Source: Ottowia sp.
Lineage (GTDB): Bacteria; Pseudomonadota; Gammaproteobacteria; Burkholderiales; Burkholderiaceae_C
Assembly (NCBI RefSeq): GCF_016703145.1
Contig: NZ_JADJCO010000005.1
Location: 1,240,001 to 1,304,000, forward strand
Direction: 5' to 3'
Length of the DNA: 64,000 bases
How positions within the stretch are numbered: the stretch's first letter is position 1; each line of letters begins with the position of its first letter. The notes under the pieces are model-generated. The model was not told the origin of the DNA and did not search any database. It worked only from the letters and a program-made list of their open reading frames with translations. Position numbers and translations under genes: made by a program. Positions 32,804-42,907 of the stretch are shown here, in pieces.

Positions 32804-34273
32804 TCAGCGCGGCGGCGCCACCCCCGGCGCCGGCGTTTCGAGCCACGGCGCCTGCCAGCCGCCGCCCAGCGCCTGGATCAGCGCCACCGCCGCCTGCTGG
32901 CGCTGCAACTGCAGTTGCAGCAGCCCGCGCCGCGCGCTCAAGGCGCCGGCCTGGGCGGTGACGACCTCGGTGTAGGCCGACAGGCCGGCCTGGTAGCGGT
33001 TGAGCATCTGCTGCTCGATGCGCTCGGCCGCGTCGGCGCTGGCGCGCGCGTGCCCGGCCTGCTCGGCCAGGGTGGCCAGGGCGCTGAGCTGGTCCTCGAC
33101 CTCCTTCATCGCCGCCAGCCCGGCCTGGCGGTAGCGCGCCACGGCGGCGTCGCGCGCGGCCAGGGCCTGATCCACCCGGGCGTCGCGCGCGCCGCCATCG
33201 AAGACGGTCTGCGCCAGCGCCAGGCCCAGCGACCACAGCAGGCTGGGCGCCGACACCAGGTCGGCCAGGTGGCCGGCGCCCGCGCCGAGGCTGGCGCTCA
33301 GGCTGAAGTCTGGGAAGTACGCGCTGCGCGCCACGCCGATGCGCGCGTTGGCGGCGCTGACGGCGCGCTCGGCGCCGGCCACGTCGGGGCGGCGCAGCAG
33401 CAGCAGCGACGGCACCTCGGCCGGCACTTGCGGGGCCACGCCGGCCCAGGGCGCCGCGGGCAGCGAGAAGGTGGCCGGCGCCTCGCCCACCAGCAGGGCG
33501 ATGGTGTGCTCGTAGGCGGCGCGGCTGCGCTGCAGCGCCACGCGCGTGGCCTGGGCGCCGCGCAGCGTGGCCTGGGCCTGGAAGGTGTCGGTGCGCGGCA
33601 CCACGCCGACGTCGTAGCGGTTCTGCGTGATCTTGGCGGCGCGCTGGTAGCCGGTGATGATCTCGTCCATGAGGGCGATCTCGGCGTCCGTCTCGCGCAG
33701 CGCCAGGTAGGCCGCGGCCAGGCTGGCCTGGGCCGACAGGCGGGCGCCGGCCAGGTCGGCCTCGCTGGCCTGGACGCTGGCCGACTGCGCGCTCACCGCG
33801 TCCCGGATGCGGCCCCACAGGTCGGGCGCCCAACTGGCGCCCAAGGACAGGCTGGCCGATCCGGTGGCGGCGCGGTCGTCGCCGCCGCTGCGCTGCTGGA
33901 CCAGTTGCGCGCCCACCTGGGGCCAGCGCTGGGCCTGCTGCTCGCGCAGCAGGGCCTGCGCCTGGGCCACGTTGGCGGCGGCGAGCTTCAGGTCCTGGTT
34001 GGACAGCTCGACGCGCGCGGCCAGCGCGTCGAGCACCGGGTCGCCGAAGAGCCGCCACCATTGCCCCGCGTCCCAGGCGCGCGCCTGGCTGGCGCTGGCC
34101 CAGCCGGGCGCGGGGGCGGGGGCGGCATGCTTCCACGCGGCGGGCACGGCCAGCGGCTCCATCGGCTGCACGGGGGCCAGCGAACAGGCCGACAGCACGC
34201 CCGCCGCCGCGACGGCGATTACAAGCCTTTTTGGCCTCCAGCCCGCGTGGATATTGCTCATAAAGCTATTCAT
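32804..34273 (-). CDS. RND efflux outer-membrane lipoprotein, NodT family
   Basis: 489-aa TolC-like outer-membrane channel. The signal peptide ends in a lipobox, VLSACSLAP (Cys at about 30). Two OEP repeats follow, each rich in long Ala/Gln helices (WDAGQWWRLFGDPVLDALAA, LGASWAPDLWGRIRD, RRPDVAGAERAVSAANARIG). It is the last gene of the mdt efflux operon, 13 bp after mdtC. The first codons MNSFMSNIHAGWRPKRLVIA are encoded by a dispersed repeat; the ATG at 34261 is an alternative start. Confidence 0.93.
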   Translation of the reverse strand: MNSFMSNIHAGWRPKRLVIAVAAAGVLSACSLAPVQPMEPLAVPAAWKHAAPAPAPGWASASQARAWDAGQWWRLFGDPVLDALAARVELSNQDLKLAAANVAQAQALLREQQAQRWPQVGAQLVQQRSGGDDRAATGSASLSLGASWAPDLWGRIRDAVSAQSASVQASEADLAGARLSAQASLAAAYLALRETDAEIALMDEIITGYQRAAKITQNRYDVGVVPRTDTFQAQATLRGAQATRVALQRSRAAYEHTIALLVGEAPATFSLPAAPWAGVAPQVPAEVPSLLLLRRPDVAGAERAVSAANARIGVARSAYFPDFSLSASLGAGAGHLADLVSAPSLLWSLGLALAQTVFDGGARDARVDQALAARDAAVARYRQAGLAAMKEVEDQLSALATLAEQAGHARASADAAERIEQQMLNRYQAGLSAYTEVVTAQAGALSARRGLLQLQLQRQQAAVALIQALGGGWQAPWLETPAPGVAPPR

Positions 34274-34285
34274 TCAGTAGCATCC
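34221..34285 (-). repeat. Dispersed Comamonadaceae-type repeat forming the N-terminus of the NodT-like gene
   Basis: Minus strand: GGATGCTACTGAATGAATAG, CTTTATGAGCAATATCCACG, CGGGCTGGAGGCCAAAAAGG. The start codon and the first about 16 codons of the lipoprotein lie inside this copy. Confidence 0.7.
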
Positions 34286-34286
34286 T

Positions 34287-37200
34287 TCAGCTCATGCCGC
34301 GCGCCAGCTTCGCTTCTCCGGCCGGACGGCGGCGCAGCCTGTCGAGCAGCACGTAGACCACCGGCGTGGTCAGCAGGGTGAGCAGCTGGCTGGCGATGAG
34401 GCCGCCGACGATGGTCACGCCCAGGGGCTGGCGCAGCTCGGCGCCCTGGCCGAAGCCGACGACCAGCGGCAGCGCGCCCAGGCCGGCGGCCAGCGTGGTC
34501 ATGAGGATGGGACGAAAGCGCAGCAGGCAGGCCTCGCGCACGGCCTGCACCGCCGTCAGCCCGCGCGAGCGCTCGGCGTCGAGCGCGAAGTCGATGATGA
34601 GGATGGCGTTCTTCTTGACGATGCCGATGAGCAGGAACACGCCGATCAGCGCCATGATGGAAAAGTCCATGCGCATCGCCATCAGCGCGACCACCGCGCC
34701 GAAGCCGGCCGAGGGCAAGGTGGTGAGCACGGTCACGGGGTGGATCAGGCTCTCGTACAGGATGCCCAGCACGATGTAGATGACGACGATGGCGGCCAGC
34801 ACCAGCAGCCACTGCTGCGCCTGCTGCTGCTGCGCCGCCGCGGCCGCGCCGGAGAACACGCCGCGCACGTTGTTGGGCAGGCCGATGGTGGCCTCGGCCT
34901 CGCGCACGGCGCGGCGCCCCTCCTCGATCGACACGCCGTCGGCCAGGTCGAACGACAGGGTCGACGACAGCTCGCCGCCGTCGTGCATGACGGCCGAGGG
35001 CACGGCACGCTCGCGCACGGTGGCGAAGGCCGACAGCGGCACCATGCGGCTGGCGCTGCCCGACAGCGGCTGGCCGGTGGAGGCGCTGCGCAGCGCGGGA
35101 TTGGCCGACGTGGCCGCGGCGGCCGGCGCGTCGGATGCCGCCGCGCCCGGCGCGGTGGCGGCGGCGCCCGCCCGGCCGGCCGGCACGTACAGGTCGCGCA
35201 GCACCAGGGGCGACTGGGCGTATTCGGGCGCCCACTCCATCACCACCGAATACTGGTTGAGGTCGGCGTACATGGTGGCCACGCCACGCTGGCCGAAGGC
35301 GTTGTAGAGCGCGCCGTTCAGCGCGCTGGTGCTGACGCCGAGCTGGGCGGCGCGGTCGCGGTCCACGACGATGGCGGTTTCCACGGCGTTGTCGCTCTGG
35401 TCGTCGTCCACGTCGGTCAGGCGCGGATCCTGCTTGAGCGCGTCGGACAGGCGCTTGCCCCAGGTCTTCAGGTCGGCCTGGTTGTCGGCCTTGAGCGTGA
35501 ACTGGTAGGTCGAGTTGCTGCCGCGCCCGCCCATGCGCAGCTCCTGCGCCGGGCCGAGGAACACGCGCAGGCCGGTCATCTCGCCCAGCGGCGCGCGCAG
35601 CCGGTTGATGACCTCGCGCGTGCTCTCGCGGCGCTCGCCGGCAGGCTTGAGCACGGCCGACAAAAAACCCCCGCCCCCACCGCCGCCCGCGAAGCCCACC
35701 ACCGTGGCGACGGCCGGGTCGGCCCGGATGATGTTCACCGCCTGCTGCAGCTTGTCGGCCATGGCGGTGGAGGAGATGCTCTGGTCCGCCCGCAGGCCGC
35801 CCACCAGCTGGCCGTTGTCCTGCTCCGGGAAGAAGCCCTTGGCGATGGCGCCGAACAGGTAGACGTTGAGCGCCACCACCACGGCCAGCACCGCCAGCAC
35901 CGTCCACGGCGAGGCCAGCGACCCGTCGAGCGCGTGGCCGTAGCCGCGCTGCAGGCCGGCCTGGGCGCGCTCCAGGGCACGGGCGACGGCGCCGCGCCCG
36001 CGCTGCGCCAGGCCGCGCCGCTCCTGGCCGGGGCGATGCGCCTTCAGCAGCACGGCGCACATCATCGGCGTGGTGGTGAGCGAGATGACGAGCGAGATCA
36101 TCACGGCGATGGACAGCGTCATCGCGAACTCGCGGAACATGCGCCCCACCTGCCCGCCCAGGAACAGGAGCGGAATGAACACCGCCACCAGCGACAGGCT
36201 GATGGTCAGCACCGTGAAGCCCACCTCGCGCGCGCCGCGCAGCGCCGCCTGCCGGCGCGGCTCGCCGCGCTCCAGGTGGCGCGTGGTGTTCTCCAGCACC
36301 ACGATGGCGTCGTCCACCACGAAGCCGGTGGCCACCGTCAGCGCCATCAGCGTCAGGTTGTTGAGCGAATAGCCCAGCAGGTACATCACCGCGAAGGTGC
36401 CCAGCAGCGACACCACCGTGGCCACGGCCGGGATCAGGGCCGCGCGCAGGTTGCGCAGGAACAGCCCCACCACCAGCACCACCAGCAGCACCGCGATGGC
36501 CAGCGTCAGTTCCACCTCGCGCACGGAGGCGCGGATGCTGCCGGTGCGGTCGATCGCCACGTCCAGCGCGATGTCCCGCGGCAATTGGGCGCGCAGGCTG
36601 GGCAGCAGCGCGTCGATGGCGTCGGCGGTCTCGATCAGGTTGGCGCCGGGCTGCTGCGTGACGTTGACGATGATGGCCGGCTGTCCGTTGAACATGCCGC
36701 GCCGGCGCGTGTCCTCCACGCCGTCGGTGACGCGCGCCACGTCGGACAGGCGCACCTGCGCGCCGCCGCGCGAGGCGACGACCAGGCCCTGGTAGTCCGC
36801 GGCGCGCAGACCGGGCGCGGGCGTCAGCACCTGCAGCGCGCGGCCGTCCGTGCTGCCGCCGACCTCGACCGTGCCCTTGGGCCGGTTGGCGTTGTTGGCC
36901 TGGATGGCGGCGCGCACGTCCTCGCTGGACACGCCCAACTCGTGCAGCGCGAAGGGGTTCAGCTCCACCCGCACGGCGGGCAGCGAGCCACCGCCCAGCT
37001 CCACGTCGCCCACGCCCGGCACCTGCAGCAGGCGCTGGCTGACGACGTTGCTCATCGCGTCGTAGATCTGGCCCGGCGTGCGCGTGGCCGAAGTCAGCGC
37101 CAGCGTCAGGAAGGGCTGCGCGGCCGGGTTGCGCTTGCGGTAGGTGGGGTTGCTGCGCAGCGTGGCGGGCAGGTCGGCCCGCGCGGCGTTGATGGCCGCC

Positions 37201-37526
37201 TGCACCTCGCGCGCGGCGCTGTCGATGTCGCGCTCCAGGTCGAACTGCAGCGTGACGCGGGTGGAGCCGGTGCTGCTGAACGAGGTCATCTCGTTGACCC
37301 CGGCGATGCTGCCCAGGGTGCGCTCCAGCGGCGTGGCGACCGAGCGCGCCATGTCCGCCGGGCTGGCGCCGGCCAGGCTGGCGCTGACGGTGATGACCGG
37401 GAAGTCCACCGCCGGCAGGCGCGCCACCGGCAGCAGGAAGAACGACACGACGCCCGCCAGCGCCAGGCCCAGGGTGAGCAGCGCGGTGGCGATCGGCCGC
37501 TCGATGAAGGGGCGCGACAGGTTCAC
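34287..37526 (-). CDS. mdtC: RND multidrug efflux permease, MdtC-like
   Basis: 1079-aa inner-membrane proton/drug antiporter with twelve predicted membrane helices. The GTG at 37526 (VNLSRPFIERPIATALL) overlaps the mdtB stop (GTGA), indicating translational coupling. RND marks: GFVVDDAIVVLEN (helix 4 with the Asp pair), GVFLLIGIVKKNAILIIDFA in the second half, and two large periplasmic loops. An Ala/Pro/Ser-rich insert lies in the second loop (about 850-885). MdtB and MdtC normally form mixed trimers with MdtA and a TolC-type channel. No stop is needed to be skipped in this copy. Confidence 0.94.
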   Translation of the reverse strand: MNLSRPFIERPIATALLTLGLALAGVVSFFLLPVARLPAVDFPVITVSASLAGASPADMARSVATPLERTLGSIAGVNEMTSFSSTGSTRVTLQFDLERDIDSAAREVQAAINAARADLPATLRSNPTYRKRNPAAQPFLTLALTSATRTPGQIYDAMSNVVSQRLLQVPGVGDVELGGGSLPAVRVELNPFALHELGVSSEDVRAAIQANNANRPKGTVEVGGSTDGRALQVLTPAPGLRAADYQGLVVASRGGAQVRLSDVARVTDGVEDTRRRGMFNGQPAIIVNVTQQPGANLIETADAIDALLPSLRAQLPRDIALDVAIDRTGSIRASVREVELTLAIAVLLVVLVVGLFLRNLRAALIPAVATVVSLLGTFAVMYLLGYSLNNLTLMALTVATGFVVDDAIVVLENTTRHLERGEPRRQAALRGAREVGFTVLTISLSLVAVFIPLLFLGGQVGRMFREFAMTLSIAVMISLVISLTTTPMMCAVLLKAHRPGQERRGLAQRGRGAVARALERAQAGLQRGYGHALDGSLASPWTVLAVLAVVVALNVYLFGAIAKGFFPEQDNGQLVGGLRADQSISSTAMADKLQQAVNIIRADPAVATVVGFAGGGGGGGFLSAVLKPAGERRESTREVINRLRAPLGEMTGLRVFLGPAQELRMGGRGSNSTYQFTLKADNQADLKTWGKRLSDALKQDPRLTDVDDDQSDNAVETAIVVDRDRAAQLGVSTSALNGALYNAFGQRGVATMYADLNQYSVVMEWAPEYAQSPLVLRDLYVPAGRAGAAATAPGAAASDAPAAAATSANPALRSASTGQPLSGSASRMVPLSAFATVRERAVPSAVMHDGGELSSTLSFDLADGVSIEEGRRAVREAEATIGLPNNVRGVFSGAAAAAQQQQAQQWLLVLAAIVVIYIVLGILYESLIHPVTVLTTLPSAGFGAVVALMAMRMDFSIMALIGVFLLIGIVKKNAILIIDFALDAERSRGLTAVQAVREACLLRFRPILMTTLAAGLGALPLVVGFGQGAELRQPLGVTIVGGLIASQLLTLLTTPVVYVLLDRLRRRPAGEAKLARGMS

Positions 37527-40500
37527 CGCGCGCCCTCCTCCGCCGCCTGGCTGGCGCCCCTGCCCGAAAACCCGCGGCCCAGGCGGTCGAAGGCCAGGTA
37601 CACCACCGGCGTGGTGAACAGCGTCAGCAACTGGCTCAGCACCAGCCCGCCGAAGATGGCGATGCCCAGCGGGCGGCGCAGCTCGGCCCCGTCGCCGAAG
37701 CTGAGCATCAGCGGCAGCGCCGCCGCCAGCGCCGCCAGCGTGGTCATCAGGATCGGGCGGAAGCGCAGCAGCGCGGCTTGGTGGATGGCCTCGCGCGGCG
37801 CCATGCCCTGCGTCCGCTCGGCGTCCAGCGCGAAGTCGATCATCATGATCGCGTTCTTCTTCACGATGCCGATCAGCAGGATCAGGCCGATGATGCCCAC
37901 GATGTCCAGCGCGTGCCCGGTGGCCCACAGCGCCAGCAGCGCGCCCACGCCGGCCGAGGGCAGCGTGGACAGGATGGTGAGCGGGTGCACGTAGCTCTCG
38001 TACAGCACGCCCAGCACGATGTACACGCACACCACGGCCGCCAGGATCAGCCAGAGCTGGTTGCCCAGCGAGCCGAGGTAGGCCCCGGCGGTGCCGGTCA
38101 TGCGCAGCGTGACGGATGGCGGCAGCCCCTCGGCCGCCGCGGCCGCGCGGATGGCATCGACGGCCGCGCCCAGCGACACGCCCGGCGCCACGTCGAAGCC
38201 CACGGTGGCGACCGGGTACTGCGCCACGCGCGTGACCTGCAGCGGCGCCGGCTGCTCGGCGATGCGGGCGATGGACGACAACGGCACCGCGCCGCCGCCG
38301 CTGGTGCGCAGCGGCAGGTTCATCAGCGCGTGCAGCGACGCCGCCTCGTCGCGCCCGGCCTCCAGGATCACGCGGTACTGGTTGGTCTCGGTGAAGATGG
38401 TGGAGACGATGCGCTGGCCGAAGGCGTTGTACAGCGCGTCGTCGATGCCGCTGGCCGCCAGACCCAGGCGCGCGGCGCTGTCTCGGTCCACCTGCACGAA
38501 GGCCGAGCGCCCCTGGGCGCCGGCGTCGGTGGTGGCGGTGCGCAGCTCGGGCAGCGCGCGCAGGCGCTCGGCCAGGCGCCGCGCCCACTGGTTGACCAGG
38601 GCGGTGTCCACGCCTTCGAGGGCGAAGCGGTATTCGGTGGGGCCACTCTCGCTGTCCACCGTCAGGTCCTGCGTCGGCTGCGCCTGCACCGTGATGCCGG
38701 GCGCGGCGGCTTCGGCGCGCTCGCGCAGCCGCTGCATCACCGCGGCCTGGCCGTCGTCCAGCACGCCGAGCGGGCGCAGGTTGACCACCAGCCGCCCGCT
38801 GCTGAGCATGGTGTTGTTGGCCGCGTCCACGCCGACGACCGAGCTGAGCGAGCGCACCGCCTCGTCGGCCAGCACCGCGCCCGCCGCCGCCTGCTGCAGC
38901 GCCGCCATGCGGTCGTAGGACACGTCGGCGGGGGCCTGCACGCGCAGCTGCAGCTGGCCGGTGCTCTGCGTCGGGAACAGGCCCTTGGGGCTGGCCCAGT
39001 ACATCAGCGCCGTCAGCACCAGCGTGCCCACGGCCACCAGCAGCGTGAGCCCGGCGTGCGCCAGCACCCAGGTCAGGCTCCGGTCGTAGCGCGCGACGAC
39101 GCGGTCCATGCCGCGCTGCACCCAGGCGCCGATACCGCGCTGCGTGGCATGGCCCAAAGCCCCGCCGCCGCCCGGCCGCCCGAAGGCGGCGGGAGCCCCC
39201 TCGGGGGGCAGCGCACCAGGCGCAGCCGGGGAGCGTGGAGGCACGTTCCCCAGCCAGCGGGCGGACATCATCGGCACCAGGGTCAGCGACACCACGGCCG
39301 AGATCAGGATGGTGATGGCCAGCGTGACGGCGAACTCGCGGAACAGCCGCCCGATCACCTCCTGCATGAACAGCAGCGGGATCAGCACCGCGATCAGCGA
39401 CACGGTGAGCGAGATGATGGTGAAGCCGATCTGCGCCGCGCCCTTCATGGCGGCCTGCAACGGCGGCTCGCCCTCTCGATGTAGCGCGAGATGTTCTCGA
39501 TCATGACGATGGCGTCGTCCACCACGAAGCCGGTGGCGATGGTCAGCGCCATCAGGCTCAGGTTGTTGAGCGAATAGCCCAGCAGGTACATCACGCCGGC
39601 CGAGCCGATCAGCGAGATCGGCACCGCGATGCTGGCGATGACCGTGGCGCGCAGGCTGTGCAGGAACAGGAAGATCACCAGCACCACCATGGCCACGGCC
39701 AGCAGCAGCTCCATCTGCACGTGGCGCACCGAGGCGCGGATGCCCTGCGTGCGGTCGGCCAGCACCTGCACGCGCACGCTCTCGGGCAGGCCGGCCTGCA
39801 GCTCGGGCAACTGGCGCGCGATCGCGTCGGCGGTGGCGATCACGTTGGCGCCGGGCTGGCGCTGCACGTTCAGGATGATGGCCGGAGCCAAGGGCGCGGT
39901 TTCAGGTGAAACACCCGTCTTGCCCGCATCCGAACTGCGTGGATCGCTATTATTTTTGATGCCTGCCCAGGCGCCCAGGCGGCTGTTCTCCGAGCCGTCG
40001 ATGACGCGCGCCACGTCCTTCAGCCGCACCGGCGCGCCGCCGCGCCAGGCCACCACCAGCTCGCGGTAGTCGCTGGCCGTGAGCAACTGGTCGTTGCTGT
40101 TGATGGCGTAGGCGCGCAGCGGGCCGTCGAAGCTGCCCTTGGCGCCGCTGGCGTTGGCGCCGGCGATGGCCGTGCGCACGCTGTCCAGCCCCAGGCCCAT
40201 GGCGGCCAGCGCGTCCAGGTTGCCCTGCACGCGCACGGCCGGGCGCTGCCCGCCGGCCAGGGTCACCAGGCCGACGCCGCTGATCTGGCTGATCTTCCGC
40301 GCCAGCCGCGTGTTGACCAGGTTCTGCACCTCGGTCAGCGGCAGGCTGTCGGAGGTGATGGCCAGGGTCAGGATGGGCGCGTCGGCCGGGTTGACCTTGG
40401 CGTATACCGGCGGCGCCGGCAAGTCGGCCGGCAGCAGCGAGCCGCCGGCGTTGATGGCCGCCTGCACCTGCTGCTCGGCCGAGTCCATCGACTCGCTCAG

Positions 40501-40788
40501 CGCGAACTGCAGCGTGACGATGGACACGCCCGCCGCGCTGGTGCTGCTCATGCGCGAGAGGCCCGCCATCTGGCCGAACTGGCGCTCCAGCGGCGCGGTG
40601 ACGGTGCGGCTCATCACGTCGGGGCTGGCGCCGGGGTACAGCGTCTGCACCTGGATGGTCGGGTAGTCCACCTGCGGCAGCGCCGCCAGCGGCAGGAAGC
40701 GCAGCCCCACCAGGCCCGCCAGCACGATGGCGAGCATCAGCAGGCCGGTGGCCACCGGGCGCTGGATGAACAGGCGCGAGACGTTCAT
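37523..40788 (-). pseudogene. mdtB: RND efflux permease MdtB, single-base frameshift
   Basis: From the ATG at 40788 the protein runs normally through MNVSRLFIQRPVATGLLMLA and the helix-4 motif GFVVDDAIVMIENISRYIER, then hits a stop after RASRRCRPP. The rest (QAAMKGAAQIGFTIISLTVS to KKNAIMMIDFALDAERTQ and the C-terminus) is intact in another frame. Adding one C to the CCC at 39471-39473 (GGG on the coding strand) restores ERGEPPLQAAMKG across the join. All other features are normal: about 1088 residues if repaired. It is either a real inactivating deletion in a short G-run or a sequencing error. A dispersed repeat adds a linker near 39930-39970. Confidence 0.9.
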
Positions 40789-40806
40789 GCGCGGCCCTGG
40801 GCGCCG

Positions 40807-42243
40807 TCAGTCGGCAGCGCGGCGGACGCCGGATGCTGCGTTTTCAGGAGCTGCTGGAGTAGTATCGGTGCGGGTTGATGGCGTATTTCGTTCAAAACCG
40901 GCCGAGGCCGCGGCGCGCGGGCCGCTGGCGCCGCCGCGCGGCCCGCGCGCCCGGCCGGCGCCCGAGCCCCGCTCGCCCGGCGGCCGCGCGCCGGCCGGCG
41001 CTTCGCCCGCCAGCCGCACGGGCCCGCCGTCGCGCACGCGGTCGCCGCCCTCGGTCACCACGGTCTCGCCGGCCTGCAGGCCGGTGGCGATCAGCACCTC
41101 GTCCACCGTGGCGCCGCCGCGCGTGACGGCCCGCATGCGCGCCACGCGGTCGGCGTCCACCACGTACACGTAGTCGCCCCGGGGGCCGGTGCGCACGGCT
41201 GTCACCGGCACCAGCACGCCGGGCGTGGCGCCCAGCCGCAGGCGCACGTTGACGAACTGGTTGGGAAACAGCTCGCCGCCGGCGTTGGCGAAGCGCGCCT
41301 TGGCCTGCAGCGTGCCGGTGGTGGTGTCGATCACGTTGTCCAGCGTGGAGAACTGCCCGCGCGCCAGCACCTGGCCGCGCCCGCGGTCCAGCGCGGACAC
41401 CGGCAGCGCCCCATCTTGCGACGGCCCGCCAGCAGCGCGCTGAGCCGCCAGCACCTCGGGCACGCGGTCCTGCGGCACGGCGAACTTCACGTCGATGGGC
41501 GCCATCTGGGTGATGGTGGCGATGCCGGTGGCGGCGCCGGCCGAGACCATGTTGCCGGGGTCCACCGCGCGCAGGCCGATGCGCCCGGCGATGGGCGCGG
41601 TGATGCGCGAGAAGCCCAGGTTGATGCGCGCCGTCTCCTCGGCGGCGCGGTTGCTCTGCAGCGTGCCTTCGAGCTGCTTGACCAGCGCGGCCTGCGTGTC
41701 CACGTCCTGGCGGGCGATGGAGTCCTGACGCCACAGCGTCTCGTAGCGCCCCAGCGTGACGCGGGCGGCCGTCAGTTGCGCCTGGTTCTGCGCGCGCGCG
41801 CCCTGGGCCTGCGCCAGCGCTTGCTCGAACGGGCGCGGGTCGATGCGCGCCAGCAACTGGCCCTTCCGCACCGTCTGCCCCTCGGTGAACAGCACCTCGG
41901 TCAGCACGCCCGACACCTGCGGGCGCAGCAGCACCGACGCCACCGGCGTCACCGTGCCCAGCGCCTCGATGACCGTGGGCAGCTCGCCCTGGCGCGCCAC
42001 CGCCGCGCCCACCGTGGCGGCGCCCATCCCGGCCGCGCCCCCCGCGCCAGGCGGCCCGCCGCCGCCGCGGCCCATCGGCGCCGAGCCACCCGCGGGCGCC
42101 TTGGCGCGCTGCACCAGCCACCAGGCGCCGCCGGCCAGGGCCAGCACCAGCAGCAGGGCCAGCACGCGCCCGAGCCAGCGGCGCCGGGACGGCGCCGTCG
42201 AGGGTGCGGGAGGCAGCGGCGGGACGGCGTGGGGATCGGACAT
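40807..42243 (-). CDS. mdtA: RND efflux periplasmic adaptor, MdtA-like
   Basis: 478-aa membrane-fusion protein and first gene of the efflux operon. Short cytoplasmic tail, one membrane segment (WLGRVLALLLVLALAGGAWW, about 23-42), a Gly/Pro-rich linker, then barrel, lipoyl, hairpin and barrel domains: ALGTVTPVASVLLRPQVSG, LFTEGQTVRKGQLLARIDPR, NLGFSRITAPIAGRIGLRAV. The C-terminal tail is an Arg/Gly/Pro-rich extension ending in a repeat-derived segment (FERNTPSTRTDTTPAAPENA). The adaptor links MdtBC to the outer-membrane factor encoded at 32804. Confidence 0.92.
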   Translation of the reverse strand: MSDPHAVPPLPPAPSTAPSRRRWLGRVLALLLVLALAGGAWWLVQRAKAPAGGSAPMGRGGGGPPGAGGAAGMGAATVGAAVARQGELPTVIEALGTVTPVASVLLRPQVSGVLTEVLFTEGQTVRKGQLLARIDPRPFEQALAQAQGARAQNQAQLTAARVTLGRYETLWRQDSIARQDVDTQAALVKQLEGTLQSNRAAEETARINLGFSRITAPIAGRIGLRAVDPGNMVSAGAATGIATITQMAPIDVKFAVPQDRVPEVLAAQRAAGGPSQDGALPVSALDRGRGQVLARGQFSTLDNVIDTTTGTLQAKARFANAGGELFPNQFVNVRLRLGATPGVLVPVTAVRTGPRGDYVYVVDADRVARMRAVTRGGATVDEVLIATGLQAGETVVTEGGDRVRDGGPVRLAGEAPAGARPPGERGSGAGRARGPRGGASGPRAAASAGFERNTPSTRTDTTPAAPENAASGVRRAAD

Positions 42244-42550
42244 GATCGGCGACGATGGGCGGTGCGCAGCTGGGCGCGGGGTATGTTCTTTTGCTTACAT
42301 CACATCGTAGCCGCCAGTCGCAACTCGCCGATGAGCGGCGCTTGAAGAAATGTAAAGCTGGCGCGGCTGCATGGACCGGCCGTAGGGGGCGATGCCTTAT
42401 TCTTCGGCGGGTTGCCGCCGACCTCTGGCGGCCGTGCGTCCGAGGCACGCAAGAACGATACAGGGTGCCGATCAGCCAGGCTCGCCTGCCCGGATCGCGT
42501 CCCACGCCGACCTCCGATATGCCCCAAGAAATGCCGCATCATTTGGCCGT
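42244..42550. other. Gap between the efflux operon and the accessory region
   Basis: About 300 bp holding the mdtA promoter region and the downstream end of the Rieske-gene operon. A possible reading frame on the minus strand (42300-42554) has no recognisable domain or ribosome-binding site and is not called. This is the likely left limit of the accessory region, but I find no att-like repeat here matching the mutS side. Confidence 0.4.
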
Positions 42551-42907
42551 TCAAGAAGTTTTCTTTCCAGCAGAAACTGAAGAGTCGTTTGGCGAGCGCT
42601 CGTCCGGCGCCAACATCACGATGCCGTCCACGACGTTCACGGCGTACTTCTTGACCTCAAGCGTCGGCGCGCTCGGCTGGCAGACGACATCCAGGTCGAA
42701 CTTCAGTCCGTGCGCCGGGCAGGTGACGCGCGTGCCTTGCAGCTTGCCGTTGCTCAGCGAGGCGCCCGCGTGCGGGCAGCTGTCGTCGATGGCGTACACC
42801 GCGTCCCCGATCCTGAACACGGCCAGGTCCAGCCCGACTTTGCAGACCCGTCGCCCGCGGCCCTCGGGCAGAGCGCTCAGTTCGATCAGCGGGATCGGCG
42901 TGCTCAT
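42551..42907 (-). CDS. Rieske [2Fe-2S] ferredoxin-like protein
   Basis: 118-aa small Rieske protein. Cluster ligands are complete: CPHAGASLSNG (Cys-x-His) and VTCPAHGLKFD (Cys-x2-His), as in Rieske ferredoxins of oxygenase or nitrite-reductase NirD type. No membrane anchor. Its ATG overlaps the SDR stop (TGATG), so it is coupled to that gene. It probably passes electrons to an oxygenase; none of the Rieske-oxygenase type is in the window. Confidence 0.9.
   Translation of the reverse strand: MSTPIPLIELSALPEGRGRRVCKVGLDLAVFRIGDAVYAIDDSCPHAGASLSNGKLQGTRVTCPAHGLKFDLDVVCQPSAPTLEVKKYAVNVVDGIVMLAPDERSPNDSSVSAGKKTS

Noticed and set aside
39445..39470. Two separate genes for an N-half and a C-half RND permease
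   Set aside because: The halves join at one missing base within a conserved helix region, so a frameshifted mdtB is the simpler reading.
42300..42554. Small minus-strand gene after the Rieske gene
   Set aside because: No ribosome-binding site, no recognisable domain and composition of chance reading.
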